From Lachnoclostridium sp. UBA903 (GTDB lineage Bacteria > Bacillota > Clostridia > Lachnospirales > Lachnospiraceae): 23,229 nt of DNA. How positions within the stretch are numbered: position 1 is the stretch's first letter; every line of letters begins with the position of its first letter. A program made the translations under genes and the position numbers. Under the pieces are notes generated by a model. The model made no database searches. It was not told the origin of the DNA and was given only the letters and a program-made list of their open reading frames with translations. Below are positions 1 through 7,611 of the stretch, in pieces. The stretch spans positions 3,950 to 27,178 of the forward strand of contig DBEP01000001.1 of the NCBI GenBank assembly GCA_002294045.1, in the 5' to 3' direction.

Positions 1-23
1 ATTTTTCAAACACACTCTGGAGG
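1..23. repeat. Truncated end of MITE-like repeat
   Basis: The first 18 bases (ATTTTTCAAACACACTCT) match the terminal inverted repeat of the foldback element seen complete at 10384-10549 (there ending TTTTTCAAACACGTTCT) and, inverted, at 1308-1468. The rest of this copy would lie upstream of the window. Only one end is visible, so it could also be a solo end. Confidence 0.6.
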
Positions 24-62
24 CTTTTTAATAGCCAATATCAATTTTGAGATTTAACCAAT

Positions 63-91
63 TTGCGGCGGTTGTTCTTGCTGCATATAAT
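63..91 (+). promoter_or_regulatory. Possible promoter for the first gene
   Basis: A perfect TATAAT (86-91) is preceded at 17-bp spacing by a weak -35 (TTGCGG, 63-68). The DNA from about 90 to 230 is extremely AT-rich and carries no gene. The -35 is poor, so this is a candidate only. The remainder of 1-244 shows nothing else recognisable apart from the repeat end at the left edge. Confidence 0.35.
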
Positions 92-244
92 TTACCATAA
101 ATATATTATATATATTCTATATTTAATTATAAATTATATCTTTTGTTATTAATCCGTATAGATAAAGCGTCAAAAATTTAAAGGGAAGAGTTTGCGTGAA
201 GTTTAATAAAGAATAATTTTTAATTAAAATATCGGAGGTGCAAT

Positions 245-1309
245 ATGTTTACTATGAAACAAAAGATTATAACCGAATTACGGATGAAACGCCAATGCTT
301 ATCGGAACCGGCAGATGAGAAAACCTATGACAGGTTGTTTCATTATATGTCTCCCGTGCCAACCGTTTATTGGTGTGAACCGGGCAGTCCTCCGACTTTA
401 CCTTTACACGCTGACTTTGATGACTACGCTTACAATTCGAAACGCAGATCCTGTCGTGAAATTTTAAAAGGAAGATTCGGTGGCGGCTCTATTGCCTATG
501 TAATGAAAGAGGATTTGGAAGTTTATGCATGCCTGTATAAAAAAGAGATTGACCGTTATTCCGGTACCCAAACGGAATTAATGGAGCTGCTTTGGCACGA
601 AGGCCCTATGAATATCGGTCTTATGAAGGAATTTACCGGTCTGAGGGTAAAAGATATTACGCCTGTCCTGCATAGGTTACAGCAAGCCTTCATCGTTTAT
701 GAAGATCAGGTGGATAATGAGGGGGACCGCAGCTGGTACTTGTTTGAAAGTGAATTTCCTGAGATTAATCTTTCCAAATATACCAGAACGGAAGCACTGC
801 GGGTTCTCCTGCCGGGTTTTGCCTATCTATGTGTCTTCTTCGGGGAAGAGATGGTAAAGTCTTATTATAAATTACCGGTTAAATTAATTAAGGAAGTATT
901 GCAGGAATTGGTAAATAATAAGGTATTAAAAGCTGTCACCCTTGATGAGGTAAGGGGCTATATGCTGAATGAGGATTATGACTTGCTTCAGGAAATGCCA
1001 TTGGATAACAGAATTCCTTCCGTTATTTTATTGCAGAGAAATGATTTTTTAGTACGGGCGTGTGCGGAGGAATTAAAAGCCCGTTTTACTTCGGAATGGG
1101 ATACCCTATACTATATAGTAATAGATGGGAAATTTTATGGTGCAGTTATGGGGCGGTTTAAATTCGGACCCCATGTAATTGAAGATATTGTATTGGATTT
1201 AACAAAAGAAGAATTAAAAACACGGAAAAAGGAAGTTATAAAAGCGGTATACCAGATATTTGACCCTGAAAGCAGTCCGATTAAACGTATTAATGGTATT
1301 CCCGTCTAA
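245..1309 (+). CDS. Winged-helix protein, possibly AlkZ/YcaQ-like (HTH_42)
   Basis: Predicted 354-residue soluble protein with no signal peptide or membrane segment. Length and layout suggest the HTH_42 / YcaQ-AlkZ family: an N-terminal region with Tyr-rich 'VYWCEPGSPP', a central winged-helix-like segment (about residues 105-160, including 'GPMNIGLMKEFTGL' and 'DITPVLHRLQQAFIVYE'), and a C-terminal beta-rich domain with 'ILLQRNDFLVRA' (about 261-272) where AlkZ relatives carry 'L.PFD.L..DR'. Characterised members unhook DNA interstrand crosslinks, but I cannot locate the catalytic Gln pair, so DNA glycosylase activity is not supported. The start is backed by TCGGAGGTG at 232-240. The stop codon lies at the very edge of a MITE-like repeat, so the last residues may have been shaped by that insertion. 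Family assignment is by recall of motifs and is moderate. Confidence 0.55.
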   Translation: MFTMKQKIITELRMKRQCLSEPADEKTYDRLFHYMSPVPTVYWCEPGSPPTLPLHADFDDYAYNSKRRSCREILKGRFGGGSIAYVMKEDLEVYACLYKKEIDRYSGTQTELMELLWHEGPMNIGLMKEFTGLRVKDITPVLHRLQQAFIVYEDQVDNEGDRSWYLFESEFPEINLSKYTRTEALRVLLPGFAYLCVFFGEEMVKSYYKLPVKLIKEVLQELVNNKVLKAVTLDEVRGYMLNEDYDLLQEMPLDNRIPSVILLQRNDFLVRACAEELKARFTSEWDTLYYIVIDGKFYGAVMGRFKFGPHVIEDIVLDLTKEELKTRKKEVIKAVYQIFDPESSPIKRINGIPV

Positions 1310-1468
1310 GAGCGTGTTTGAAATATCGCACCGTTCTGAACGCCTCACTTTGCGGTATACTGCGTCGCAATTTAGGGAGCATAGCACACTACGCACCCGG
1401 AATCGCTTCTTGCCTCCCACAAAGTGGAGCATCCGGCCCGGTACAAGCAGTTTTCAGACACGCCCTAG
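1308..1468. mobile_element. MITE-like foldback element, copy 1
   Basis: About 160 bp with terminal inverted repeats (AGAGCGTGTTTGAAA at the left, TTTTCAGACACGCCCT at the right). It aligns along its length with the reverse complement of 10384-10549: shared blocks include CGCACCGTTCTGAACG, GCGGTATACTG, GTCGCAATTTAGGG and CCCACAAAGTGGAGCATCCGG. The two halves are imperfectly complementary, so the element can fold into one long hairpin. It encodes no protein. It begins at the stop codon of the preceding gene and ends just before the Shine-Dalgarno of the next, consistent with insertion into an intergenic gap. The mobilising transposase is not in the window. Confidence 0.75.
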
Positions 1469-1480
1469 AAAAGAGGTATT

Positions 1481-2431
1481 ATGATTATCAGTGCATCCCG
1501 CAGAACCGATATTCCGGCATTTTACTCAGCATGGTTTATGAACCGGCTGAAGGACCAATATGTATTAACCAGGAATCCCATGAACCATGCACAGGTAAGC
1601 AGAATAGCATTATCACCTGAGGTGGTGGATTGCATTGTATTTTGGACAAAGGATGCCAAGAACATAATGGATAAACTGTCTTTTATGGATGAACTGGGAT
1701 ACCGGTATTATTTTCAATTTACCCTGACACCTTACGGCAGGGAAATGGAACCTTATTTACGGGATAAGGAAGAGATTATCAATACATTTAAGGAACTTTC
1801 CCATAGCATTGGGACTCATAGAGTCCATTGGCGGTATGACCCCATAATCCTGAATGAGGATTTCACGGTGGAATATCATCTGGAAAGATTTGAAAACCTG
1901 TGCAGCAGGCTTAACGGATATACCGGAATCTGCACCGTCAGTTTTGTGGATTTGTACGGAAAACTTACGAAATCCGTTCAAAACGGGCTGTTAAGGGAAA
2001 TAACCGATGAAGAAATGATGAGGCTGGCCTCCGGTTTCTTTCGTATAAGCAGAAGCTTTGGAATAGAATTACGGGCTTGCTGTGAAAGACTTGATTTATC
2101 CGGCTTTGGAGTAAAACATGCCAGCTGCATTGACAAAGCAACTATTGAGGAGATATGCGGCTGCAGCCTGGATGTGAAAGCGGATGTGAATCAAAGGAAA
2201 GGATGCGGGTGTATGCAAAGTATAGACATCGGTGTTTATAATACCTGCCGGAACGGATGTATCTACTGCTATGCCAACTACAGTCGTCCTTCGGTATTAA
2301 CGAACAGTTTAAAGCATAACCCTGAAGCCGGGATATTAATCGGAGAAGTTGCTCAGGATGAAAAAGTTATTTTAAAGAAAATGAAGTCTTATAAAAACTA
2401 TAATTATAGTCTTTTTAAAAAGGAGGGATAA
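1481..2431 (+). CDS. DUF1848 family protein with C-terminal CX3CX2C motif
   Basis: Predicted 316-residue cytoplasmic protein. The opening 'MIISASRRTDIPAFYSAWF', the 'VDCIVFWTKDAKNIM' segment and the ending are characteristic of the DUF1848 family, whose function I do not know to be established. Near the C terminus, 'GCGCMQSIDIGVYNTCRNGC' continuing to 'IYCYANYS' holds a CX3CX2C triad (C-RNG-C-IY-C) like that binding a 4Fe-4S cluster in radical SAM enzymes, but at the C terminus rather than in the first beta-alpha unit. Two further cysteines (GCGC) lie just before it. The start has AAGAGG at 1471-1476, just after the MITE. The end overlaps the ribosome binding site of the next gene, so the two are probably co-transcribed. 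Family confidence is high; catalytic role is unknown. Confidence 0.85.
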   Translation: MIISASRRTDIPAFYSAWFMNRLKDQYVLTRNPMNHAQVSRIALSPEVVDCIVFWTKDAKNIMDKLSFMDELGYRYYFQFTLTPYGREMEPYLRDKEEIINTFKELSHSIGTHRVHWRYDPIILNEDFTVEYHLERFENLCSRLNGYTGICTVSFVDLYGKLTKSVQNGLLREITDEEMMRLASGFFRISRSFGIELRACCERLDLSGFGVKHASCIDKATIEEICGCSLDVKADVNQRKGCGCMQSIDIGVYNTCRNGCIYCYANYSRPSVLTNSLKHNPEAGILIGEVAQDEKVILKKMKSYKNYNYSLFKKEG

Positions 2432-2440
2432 CGATAATTT

Positions 2441-3340
2441 ATGGAAATAAATCAGGTTTTATCCTACTGGGATATGTCCCAGGAAACATCAAAACAGATT
2501 TACCCGTCTGCCTGGCAGGTCGGAGAGTGTTATATTTTGAAAACAGGCAGTGATATCAATGCATTGAATAACAATCTGACCTTGATAAGAGCACTGTCCA
2601 GACAAAACATACCGGTTGCCGGTATAGTGAAAACGGTTAACGGTGCGGATTATGTAAGTATTGATAATCAGTATTATTTTTTAAGCAAAAGGTTATCCGG
2701 AGAGCATATTTCAGATATCTATTCCGGTAATTACTTAAAACTATCGTATACCTTCGGTAAAGTCATAGGCAGGCTTCACAGGGCTTTTCTCAAATGTCAG
2801 GGAAGGATATACTGTCATGATAATAATTACTATGAAGAAATAACAGGCTGGGTATGGGATACCTTTCAGAATAAGAATATTCAATCGATTCCGCAAGAAC
2901 TGTTAACAGAGACAATAACTGCACTGAAAGAAGTATATCCTAAATTAACCCGGCAATTAATACATAGGGATATACATCCGGGCAATATGCTGTTTTGCAG
3001 AAATAAATTAACAGGGTATATTGATTTTGACTTAAGTCAGATTAATGCCCGGATTTTTGATTTATGTTACATGGCCTTAAGTCTGCTTAAAGGTCATATT
3101 TACGATTCCGATAAAACGGCTAAGTGGTTTGAAATTTTGAAGAGATTGGCAGAAGGTTATGAAACAATACATCCCTTAACGGAAGAGGAGAAAAATGCGT
3201 TTCCGGTTATTATGTTATCCATTGAAATGCTTTTTGTCGCATATTATACCAATCAGAATAAGGCAGAGCCTGCTGCCGAGGCAGCAGCGATGTTTATGTG
3301 GCTGTGGGAAAACAGAGAACGGGTCAGGTTATTGAGCTGA
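2441..3340 (+). CDS. Aminoglycoside phosphotransferase (APH)-family kinase
   Basis: Predicted 299-residue protein of the APH / choline-kinase-like fold (phosphotransferase enzyme family, PF01636). The catalytic loop 'LIHRDIHPGNMLF' (Brenner motif HxDxxxxN) and the Mg-binding 'GYIDFDLSQ' follow in the expected order. The N-terminal lobe contains 'ECYILKTGSD', which may supply the ATP-binding Lys, and 'YYFLSKRLSGEHI' as the hinge. Substrate cannot be read from sequence: relatives phosphorylate aminoglycosides, homoserine, methylthioribose, spore-coat components and others, so resistance should not be inferred. AGGAGG at 2421-2426 overlaps the end of the upstream CDS; spacing to the ATG is long at 14 nt, and I see no better start. 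Confidence 0.8.
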   Translation: MEINQVLSYWDMSQETSKQIYPSAWQVGECYILKTGSDINALNNNLTLIRALSRQNIPVAGIVKTVNGADYVSIDNQYYFLSKRLSGEHISDIYSGNYLKLSYTFGKVIGRLHRAFLKCQGRIYCHDNNYYEEITGWVWDTFQNKNIQSIPQELLTETITALKEVYPKLTRQLIHRDIHPGNMLFCRNKLTGYIDFDLSQINARIFDLCYMALSLLKGHIYDSDKTAKWFEILKRLAEGYETIHPLTEEEKNAFPVIMLSIEMLFVAYYTNQNKAEPAAEAAAMFMWLWENRERVRLLS

Positions 3341-3355
3341 ACCGGCGGCTTCATC

Positions 3356-3442
3356 CTGCGCGGACATGAATCTTAGTATTCGCTTTGTTCTTTTACGGTA
3401 TAATATGGTAAATATTATACCGTGCCGAACAAAGTGGTGCGC
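3356..3442. repeat. Long inverted repeat / large hairpin
   Basis: A nested palindrome: inner stem ACGGTATAATA (3395-3405) with TATTATACCGT (3413-3423), 11 perfect pairs around a 7-nt loop; outer stem CTTTGTTC (3383-3390) with GAACAAAG (3427-3434); a further TGCGC/GCGCA pair brackets it. No run of T follows, so it is not a classical intrinsic terminator, though it could stop or protect the upstream transcript. It may be another dispersed foldback element. Confidence 0.6.
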
Positions 3443-3545
3443 ATAAACGTCGCTGTTTCCCGGAAAAAGGAAATTTGATTTTATATATATTGCACAAAAA
3501 ACAAGACGAAATTTTAAACATAACGTCGAAATAATAAAATTGGAA

Positions 3546-3574
3546 TTGACAAAACAAGTATTCTATTGTAGGAT
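3546..3574 (+). promoter_or_regulatory. Promoter of the LacI-family regulator gene
   Basis: A perfect -35 TTGACA (3546-3551) is followed after 17 bp by TAGGAT (3569-3574), a fair -10. The predicted transcription start (about 3581) lies just before the operator at 3588-3603, where bound repressor would block initiation or escape. Confidence 0.65.
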
Positions 3575-3587
3575 ATTGTTGAAAGAT

Positions 3588-3603
3588 ACGTAAACCTTTA
3601 CGC
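3588..3603. promoter_or_regulatory. LacI-type operator O1 (autoregulatory)
   Basis: ACGTAAACCTTTACGC, with perfect 6-bp half sites CGTAAA/TTTACG around a central CC. The same core occurs at 4677-4692 and, with one outer change, at 4807-4822, and I noticed it nowhere else in the window. Its place immediately downstream of the regulator gene's promoter implies autoregulation. Confidence 0.8.
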
Positions 3604-3629
3604 AACATAAATTTACGGGAAGGGAATAT

Positions 3630-4628
3630 ATGATTGAAAAAAGAAAAACTTCTATAATCGATGTGGCAAAAAGGGCTGGAGTATCAACGGCAACGGTTTC
3701 CAGGGTAATTAACGGAAATGGCGGCTATTCAAAAGAAACAGAAGAAAAAGTTATACGGACAATCAAGGAATGCGGGTTTACGCCTAATGTGAACGCCATT
3801 GGACTCAGGACTAACCGGAGCCAAAGCGTAGGAGTCATTGTGCCGGACATTACCAATGAATTCTTTGCAAAGATAATCCACAATCTGGATATATTTTTCT
3901 TAAAGTATAAATATTCTCTCCTGATCAGCGATTCGAACGAAGATTATGATGTGGAGGATATGCATATTAAAAATCTGATTGAAAAGAATGTAGACGGCAT
4001 AATATATATTTCAGGACAGAATGAGATTAAAAATATCGGGAATGTGCAGAATATTCCGGTAGTATATATTGACCGGGCTCCGAGAAATGCGGAAGTGCTG
4101 ATTTTATCCGACAATGAAAACGGCGGATACCTGGCGACAAAGGAACTTTTAGAAAAAGGGTGCCGTAGAATCATGTTTCTCCGGGATCTTCGATATGCCT
4201 CTACGATCCGTTCCAGAAAGGCCGGGTTTATTAAAGCCCTGGAAGAGTATCAGATACCTTATGATGACAAAATGGAAATCAGTTGTTTCCCGGAATATAA
4301 GAACGCAAAAGAAACCATGGAGCGTTTATTGAATGCAAAAGGCTGTTTTTTTGACGGAATCTTTGCTACTAATGATATGATGGCATTAGGATGTATTAAT
4401 GTACTGAAAAAAGAAGGATACCGTGTACCGGAAGATGTCAAGGTTGTTGGATTTGACAATGTTTCTCTTTCGGAATTTTCCAGTCCTCCCATTACGACAA
4501 TTACCCAGGATACTAGTCAGCTGGCGTTGTGTGCAGGAAAAACAATATTACGGATGATTCAAAACAAAGAGATTAAAGAAAAGAAAACCATCATACCGGT
4601 TTCTTTGGAAATAAGAAGTTCGTCCTGA
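3630..4628 (+). CDS. LacI-family transcriptional regulator of the allose operon
   Basis: Predicted 332-residue regulator of typical family length. The N-terminal helix-turn-helix is clear ('IIDVAKRAGVSTATVSRVIN', about residues 9-28), followed by the hinge-helix region ('NVNAIGLRTNRSQSVGVIVP') and a periplasmic-binding-protein-like effector domain ('DITNEFFAKII', 'DGIIYISG', 'GIFATNDMMALGCINVLKKE', 'VKVVGFDN', 'PPITTITQD'). It is the first gene of the locus and is separated from alsA by a terminator. It most likely represses itself and the als genes through three matching palindromes, with allose or a phosphorylated intermediate as inducer. Enteric als genes instead use an RpiR-family AlsR, so this is regulator replacement; I give no symbol. 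Start is supported by GGGAAGGG at 3616-3623. Confidence 0.92.
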   Translation: MIEKRKTSIIDVAKRAGVSTATVSRVINGNGGYSKETEEKVIRTIKECGFTPNVNAIGLRTNRSQSVGVIVPDITNEFFAKIIHNLDIFFLKYKYSLLISDSNEDYDVEDMHIKNLIEKNVDGIIYISGQNEIKNIGNVQNIPVVYIDRAPRNAEVLILSDNENGGYLATKELLEKGCRRIMFLRDLRYASTIRSRKAGFIKALEEYQIPYDDKMEISCFPEYKNAKETMERLLNAKGCFFDGIFATNDMMALGCINVLKKEGYRVPEDVKVVGFDNVSLSEFSSPPITTITQDTSQLALCAGKTILRMIQNKEIKEKKTIIPVSLEIRSSS

Positions 4629-4638
4629 ATTTTAAGGG

Positions 4639-4670
4639 ATAAATCTCACAAGTGTGGGATTTATATTTTA
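4639..4670 (+). terminator. Intrinsic terminator after the regulator gene
   Basis: A 12-bp stem, ATAAATCTCACA (4639-4650) with TGTGGGATTTAT (4653-4664), includes one G-T wobble and has a 2-nt apical gap that would open to a small loop. It is followed by ATTTTA. It separates the regulator transcript from the als operon. Confidence 0.65.
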
Positions 4671-4676
4671 ACAAAT

Positions 4677-4692
4677 ACGTAAACCTTTACGT
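4677..4692. promoter_or_regulatory. LacI-type operator O2 upstream of alsA
   Basis: ACGTAAACCTTTACGT, a 7-bp half-site palindrome around CC, identical in its 14-bp core to O1. It lies 130 bp upstream of O3; two operators flanking the probable promoter would allow repression by looping, as in other LacI-family systems (inference). Confidence 0.8.
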
Positions 4693-4754
4693 AAAAGTAT
4701 ATAAAATGAGTTACCATAAAGGATAGTTAAAAGGCATATAGCTAAATAAAATAA

Positions 4755-4781
4755 TTTACAAACTCTAAAATTAGTTATAAT
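4755..4781 (+). promoter_or_regulatory. Candidate als operon promoter
   Basis: Perfect -10 TATAAT (4776-4781) with TTTACA (4755-4760) at a short 15-bp spacing. It lies between operators O2 and O3, as expected for the regulated promoter. The start site would fall near 4788, about 20 bp before O3. Confidence 0.5.
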
Positions 4782-4806
4782 AAGCTGATTTTTTTAAAAA
4801 ATATAT

Positions 4807-4822
4807 ACGTAAACCTTTACAT
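4807..4822. promoter_or_regulatory. LacI-type operator O3 downstream of the als promoter
   Basis: ACGTAAACCTTTACAT, the same palindrome with one outer base changed. It lies in the untranslated leader between the TATAAT and alsA, where bound repressor would act as a block. Confidence 0.75.
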
Positions 4823-4875
4823 GGATTGAATTAAGTTTTGCAGCGTGAGTGAAAGGAGAAGAGTTAAGGAGGAAA

Positions 4876-6411
4876 ATGGAGAAGAAAAATGAGGTAAATG
4901 TATTGGTTAAAATGGAAGGAGTTACAAAAGAATTTCCGGGTGTCAAAGCCTTGAATTCTATTACCTTTGAAATCAGGGCAGGTGAAGTTCATGTGCTGAT
5001 GGGTGAGAACGGCGCCGGAAAATCAACGCTTATGAAGATTTTAAGCGGTGTATACCGGCCTAACGCCGGAAAGATTACGGTAAAGGGCAGGGAATTCAGT
5101 TATCTGACGCCGAAGGATTCCTATGAATGCGGTATCAGCATTATCTATCAGGAGCTTAGTGTCATTAATGAGCTTTCCATCCTGGAAAATTTATTTGTCG
5201 GAAAGCTTCCGACAAAAAAAGTGGCAGGACTGTCCGTTGTTGATTATAAGAAAATGAATGAACTGGCTCTGGGTGTACTGGAAAAAGTAGGTTTAAAGAG
5301 AAATCCGAAACAGATCGTAAAAGAGATCAGTATTTCTGAAAAGCAGCAGTGTGAAATAGCAAAAGCCATTGTTTCCAATTCGGATATTATAGTCATGGAC
5401 GAGCCCACTACTTCCCTGACTACGGCTGAAACGGAGCATCTGTTTCGAATTATCCGGCAGCTGAAATCGGAAGGAAAAGGTATCGTTTATATCTCCCATA
5501 AAATGGACGAGATCAAGCAGATTGGCGACCGGGTCACGGTTTTAAAGGATGGCTCCTATGTAGGGACCAGGGAGGTAAAGGAGGTAACGGTGGATGATAT
5601 TGTAAAAATGATGGTTGGCCGTGAAATCAAAGGTACCTATCATAATGAAACAGGAGCGGACCTCAAAAAAGAACCGGTTATTTTTGAAGTCAGGAACATT
5701 TCGAGACAGGACGGGCGTGTTGAAAATGTTTCTTTTAAACTGCATAAAGGAGAAATCCTCGGTCTTGCCGGTCTTGTGGGATCGGGGCGGAGCGAGCTGA
5801 TGAATGCCATCTTCGGAGCAGAACCGAAGAGTGCCGGGCAAATTTTCATAGACGGGAAAGAGGCGGTCATCCGCAACCCGTATGAGGCAATTAAAAGGGG
5901 ACTTGCAATGGTGACGGAAAACCGGCGTGAGACAGGCTTTCTTCATAATTTCAGTATCAGGCAGAACATCTCAATCGTACCGTTTTTAAAAGGCTCCAGG
6001 TGCCAGGGATTGGTAGGACTTGTTGACAACAAGGCGGAAGAAAAGTATGCGATGAAAGAAAAAGAAAATATGAACATTAAATGCCGTGATATCAATCAAA
6101 AAATTACGGAGTTATCCGGCGGAAACCAGCAGAAAGTAATTCTCGGGAAATGGATGGCTGCCGACTCCAGGATAATCATTTTTGATGAACCCACAAAAGG
6201 CATAGACGTTGGGAGCAAGAGTGAAATTTATATCCTGATGAGAAAACTTGCCAGTGAAGGCAAAGGGGTGCTGATGGTTTCCTCTGAACTGCCGGAATTG
6301 CTGTCCGTATGTGACAGGATTTGCATTTTCCGTAACGGGCAGATTCGCAAAACTTACGATATATCGGAAGCCACCGAAGAAAAAATCGTAAAGGTATCTA
6401 CAGGGGAATAA
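4876..6411 (+). CDS. alsA: D-allose-type sugar ABC transporter, ATP-binding protein (AlsA/RbsA-like)
   Basis: About 511 residues, the usual length for tandem two-domain sugar ATPases (RbsA, MglA, AlsA). Domain 1 has Walker A 'GENGAGKST' (about 43-51), a degenerate signature 'ISEKQQCEIAKAI' and Walker B 'IIVMDEPTTSLT'. Domain 2 has the family-typical degenerate Walker A 'GLVGSGRSELMN', the signature 'LSGGNQQKV' and Walker B 'IIIFDEPTKGIDVGSKSEIY'. It energises uptake through the permease encoded next. I place the start at the ATG at 4876, after AAGGAGG (4866-4872); spacing is short at 3 nt, but an upstream in-frame GTG at 4849 has no ribosome binding site. The specific allose call comes from the neighbours AlsB, AlsE and AlsK, since this family alone does not reveal the sugar. 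Confidence 0.9.
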   Translation: MEKKNEVNVLVKMEGVTKEFPGVKALNSITFEIRAGEVHVLMGENGAGKSTLMKILSGVYRPNAGKITVKGREFSYLTPKDSYECGISIIYQELSVINELSILENLFVGKLPTKKVAGLSVVDYKKMNELALGVLEKVGLKRNPKQIVKEISISEKQQCEIAKAIVSNSDIIVMDEPTTSLTTAETEHLFRIIRQLKSEGKGIVYISHKMDEIKQIGDRVTVLKDGSYVGTREVKEVTVDDIVKMMVGREIKGTYHNETGADLKKEPVIFEVRNISRQDGRVENVSFKLHKGEILGLAGLVGSGRSELMNAIFGAEPKSAGQIFIDGKEAVIRNPYEAIKRGLAMVTENRRETGFLHNFSIRQNISIVPFLKGSRCQGLVGLVDNKAEEKYAMKEKENMNIKCRDINQKITELSGGNQQKVILGKWMAADSRIIIFDEPTKGIDVGSKSEIYILMRKLASEGKGVLMVSSELPELLSVCDRICIFRNGQIRKTYDISEATEEKIVKVSTGE

Positions 6412-6431
6412 GAAAATTAAGGAGAACAGTT

Positions 6432-7403
6432 ATGAGCAAAAAAATTGAAAATGGAAACACAATGCCGAGTTTTGGCGTATTATGGCAGAAATATGGTACC
6501 ATCGGTATTTTTTTACTGCTTCTGGCGGTTCTGATGATAGCAAAGCCCAGCAGCATTTTCAATGCAGACAGTATTCCACAGATATTAAAACAGAGTGCGG
6601 TAAATATTCTGCTTGCACTCGGTGAATTCTTCGCTATCCTGATAGCCGGTATCGATTTATCCGTCGGTGCGGTTGCCGGCCTGGTGGGTATGCTGACGGC
6701 AGTTATGATGGTACATGGCGTGCCGGTCGTTCCTGCAATTATCCTTGGTATCCTGCTCGGAACCCTGATGGGTCTGTGTAATGGGCTGCTGGTGAATAAG
6801 ACAGGGCTGCATCCGTTCATTATTACCCTGGGTACGCAATCCATCTTTCAGGGGGCCATGCTGGTTATTTCGGATTCCAGAAATATTTACGGCTTTCCGG
6901 TTTTATTCAGCAATGCAATGAGCGCAAGTATTTTCATGATTCCTGTTCCGGTTATCATAGCTTTGATCGCGGCAGCCATCTGTGCGTTTTTTACAATCAA
7001 ATGCAAAGCCGGGCGCAATATTTACGCACTTGGCGGAAACCAGGAAGCCGCATGGTATTCAGGAGTTAATGTAAAGCTCCATACACTCCTGGTATTCATG
7101 ATTTCAGGTACCTGTGCCGGAATCGCGGGGATTGTCTTGCTGGGACGTGTCGGCGCAGCGGCACCGACAGCCGGAACCGGTTATGAAACCTATGCGATTG
7201 CCGCAACCATTATCGGCGGTACCAGCTTTATGGGAGGAAAGGGCAAAATTGCCGGTGTTGTTATCGGCGGTATGATTATCGGTCTGATTAATTATGGCAT
7301 GACAGCACTTACCATTCCCAGCAGTTATCAGAAAATAGTCATGGGAGCGTTAATCATCATCTCCGTGGCAATTGACCATCTGGTAGCAAAGGCCAGGAAT
7401 TAA
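6432..7403 (+). CDS. alsC: D-allose-type sugar ABC transporter permease (AlsC/RbsC-like)
   Basis: Predicted 323-residue polytopic membrane protein of the branched-chain/ribose permease family (BPD_transp_2), with about eight to ten hydrophobic helices. Family signatures are visible: 'FFAILIAGIDLSVGAVAGL' (about 64-82), 'GLHPFIITLGTQSIFQG', 'GGNQEAAWYSGVNV' (the coupling region facing the ATPase) and 'ATIIGGTSFMGGKGKIAG'. It would form the homodimeric pore partnering AlsA and receiving sugar from AlsB. AAGGAG at 6419-6424 precedes the ATG by 7 nt, and the gap to alsA is 20 bp, so they are co-transcribed. Confidence 0.9.
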   Translation: MSKKIENGNTMPSFGVLWQKYGTIGIFLLLLAVLMIAKPSSIFNADSIPQILKQSAVNILLALGEFFAILIAGIDLSVGAVAGLVGMLTAVMMVHGVPVVPAIILGILLGTLMGLCNGLLVNKTGLHPFIITLGTQSIFQGAMLVISDSRNIYGFPVLFSNAMSASIFMIPVPVIIALIAAAICAFFTIKCKAGRNIYALGGNQEAAWYSGVNVKLHTLLVFMISGTCAGIAGIVLLGRVGAAAPTAGTGYETYAIAATIIGGTSFMGGKGKIAGVVIGGMIIGLINYGMTALTIPSSYQKIVMGALIIISVAIDHLVAKARN

Positions 7404-7432
7404 GAAGAAAAGTAGGAAAGGATTTTTGAAAA

Positions 7433-7454
7433 TTTCATCCGCAAAGCGATGAAA
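7433..7454 (+). other. Small hairpin 5' of the alsE leader RNA
   Basis: TTTCATC (7433-7439) pairs with GATGAAA (7448-7454), with two more GC pairs inside and an AAA loop. It lies between the alsC stop and the pseudoknot leader and has no T-tract. It may be part of the same RNA or an mRNA-processing or stability hairpin. Confidence 0.4.
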
Positions 7455-7466
7455 CATGGCTGAAAT

Positions 7467-7611
7467 GGAGTGAAAGAAAATTTTAAAAAGAAAGGTTGCC
7501 ACAATATGATTCTTTCACTTCTTTTTATTTATGACAATAGAATGCATCCTTGTATTCTATTGCATGTGGCAGTATCGCAGGCCTGCCTGCGATATGCAAT
7601 GGGTGTAAAAA
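7467..7611 (+). ncRNA. Structured leader RNA with predicted H-type pseudoknot, copy 1 (alsE leader)
   Basis: Predicted folding: P1, 7467-7478 with 7510-7521 (12 bp including one wobble, core GTGAAAGAA/TTCTTTCAC). The P1 loop carries TGCCACA (7497-7503), which pairs with TGTGGCA (7565-7571) downstream, making a pseudoknot. Between them is an extra 12-bp hairpin, 7535-7546/7551-7562, absent from copy 2. P3 is TATCGCAGG (7573-7581) with CCTGCGATA (7586-7594). The single-stranded tail TGCAATGGGTGTAAA runs into the alsE start codon. The same arrangement, with compensatory changes in P1, the pseudoknot and P3, is at 20533-20643. It lies within the operon, so it probably acts on translation or RNA processing of alsE. 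I do not recognise the class. Confidence 0.65.

Noticed and set aside
1318..1620. Open frames running through the MITE and the start of DUF1848
   Set aside because: They read through a non-coding repeat and an established gene in another frame.
2441..3340. Aminoglycoside resistance determinant
   Set aside because: Only generic kinase motifs are visible; the family has many other substrates.
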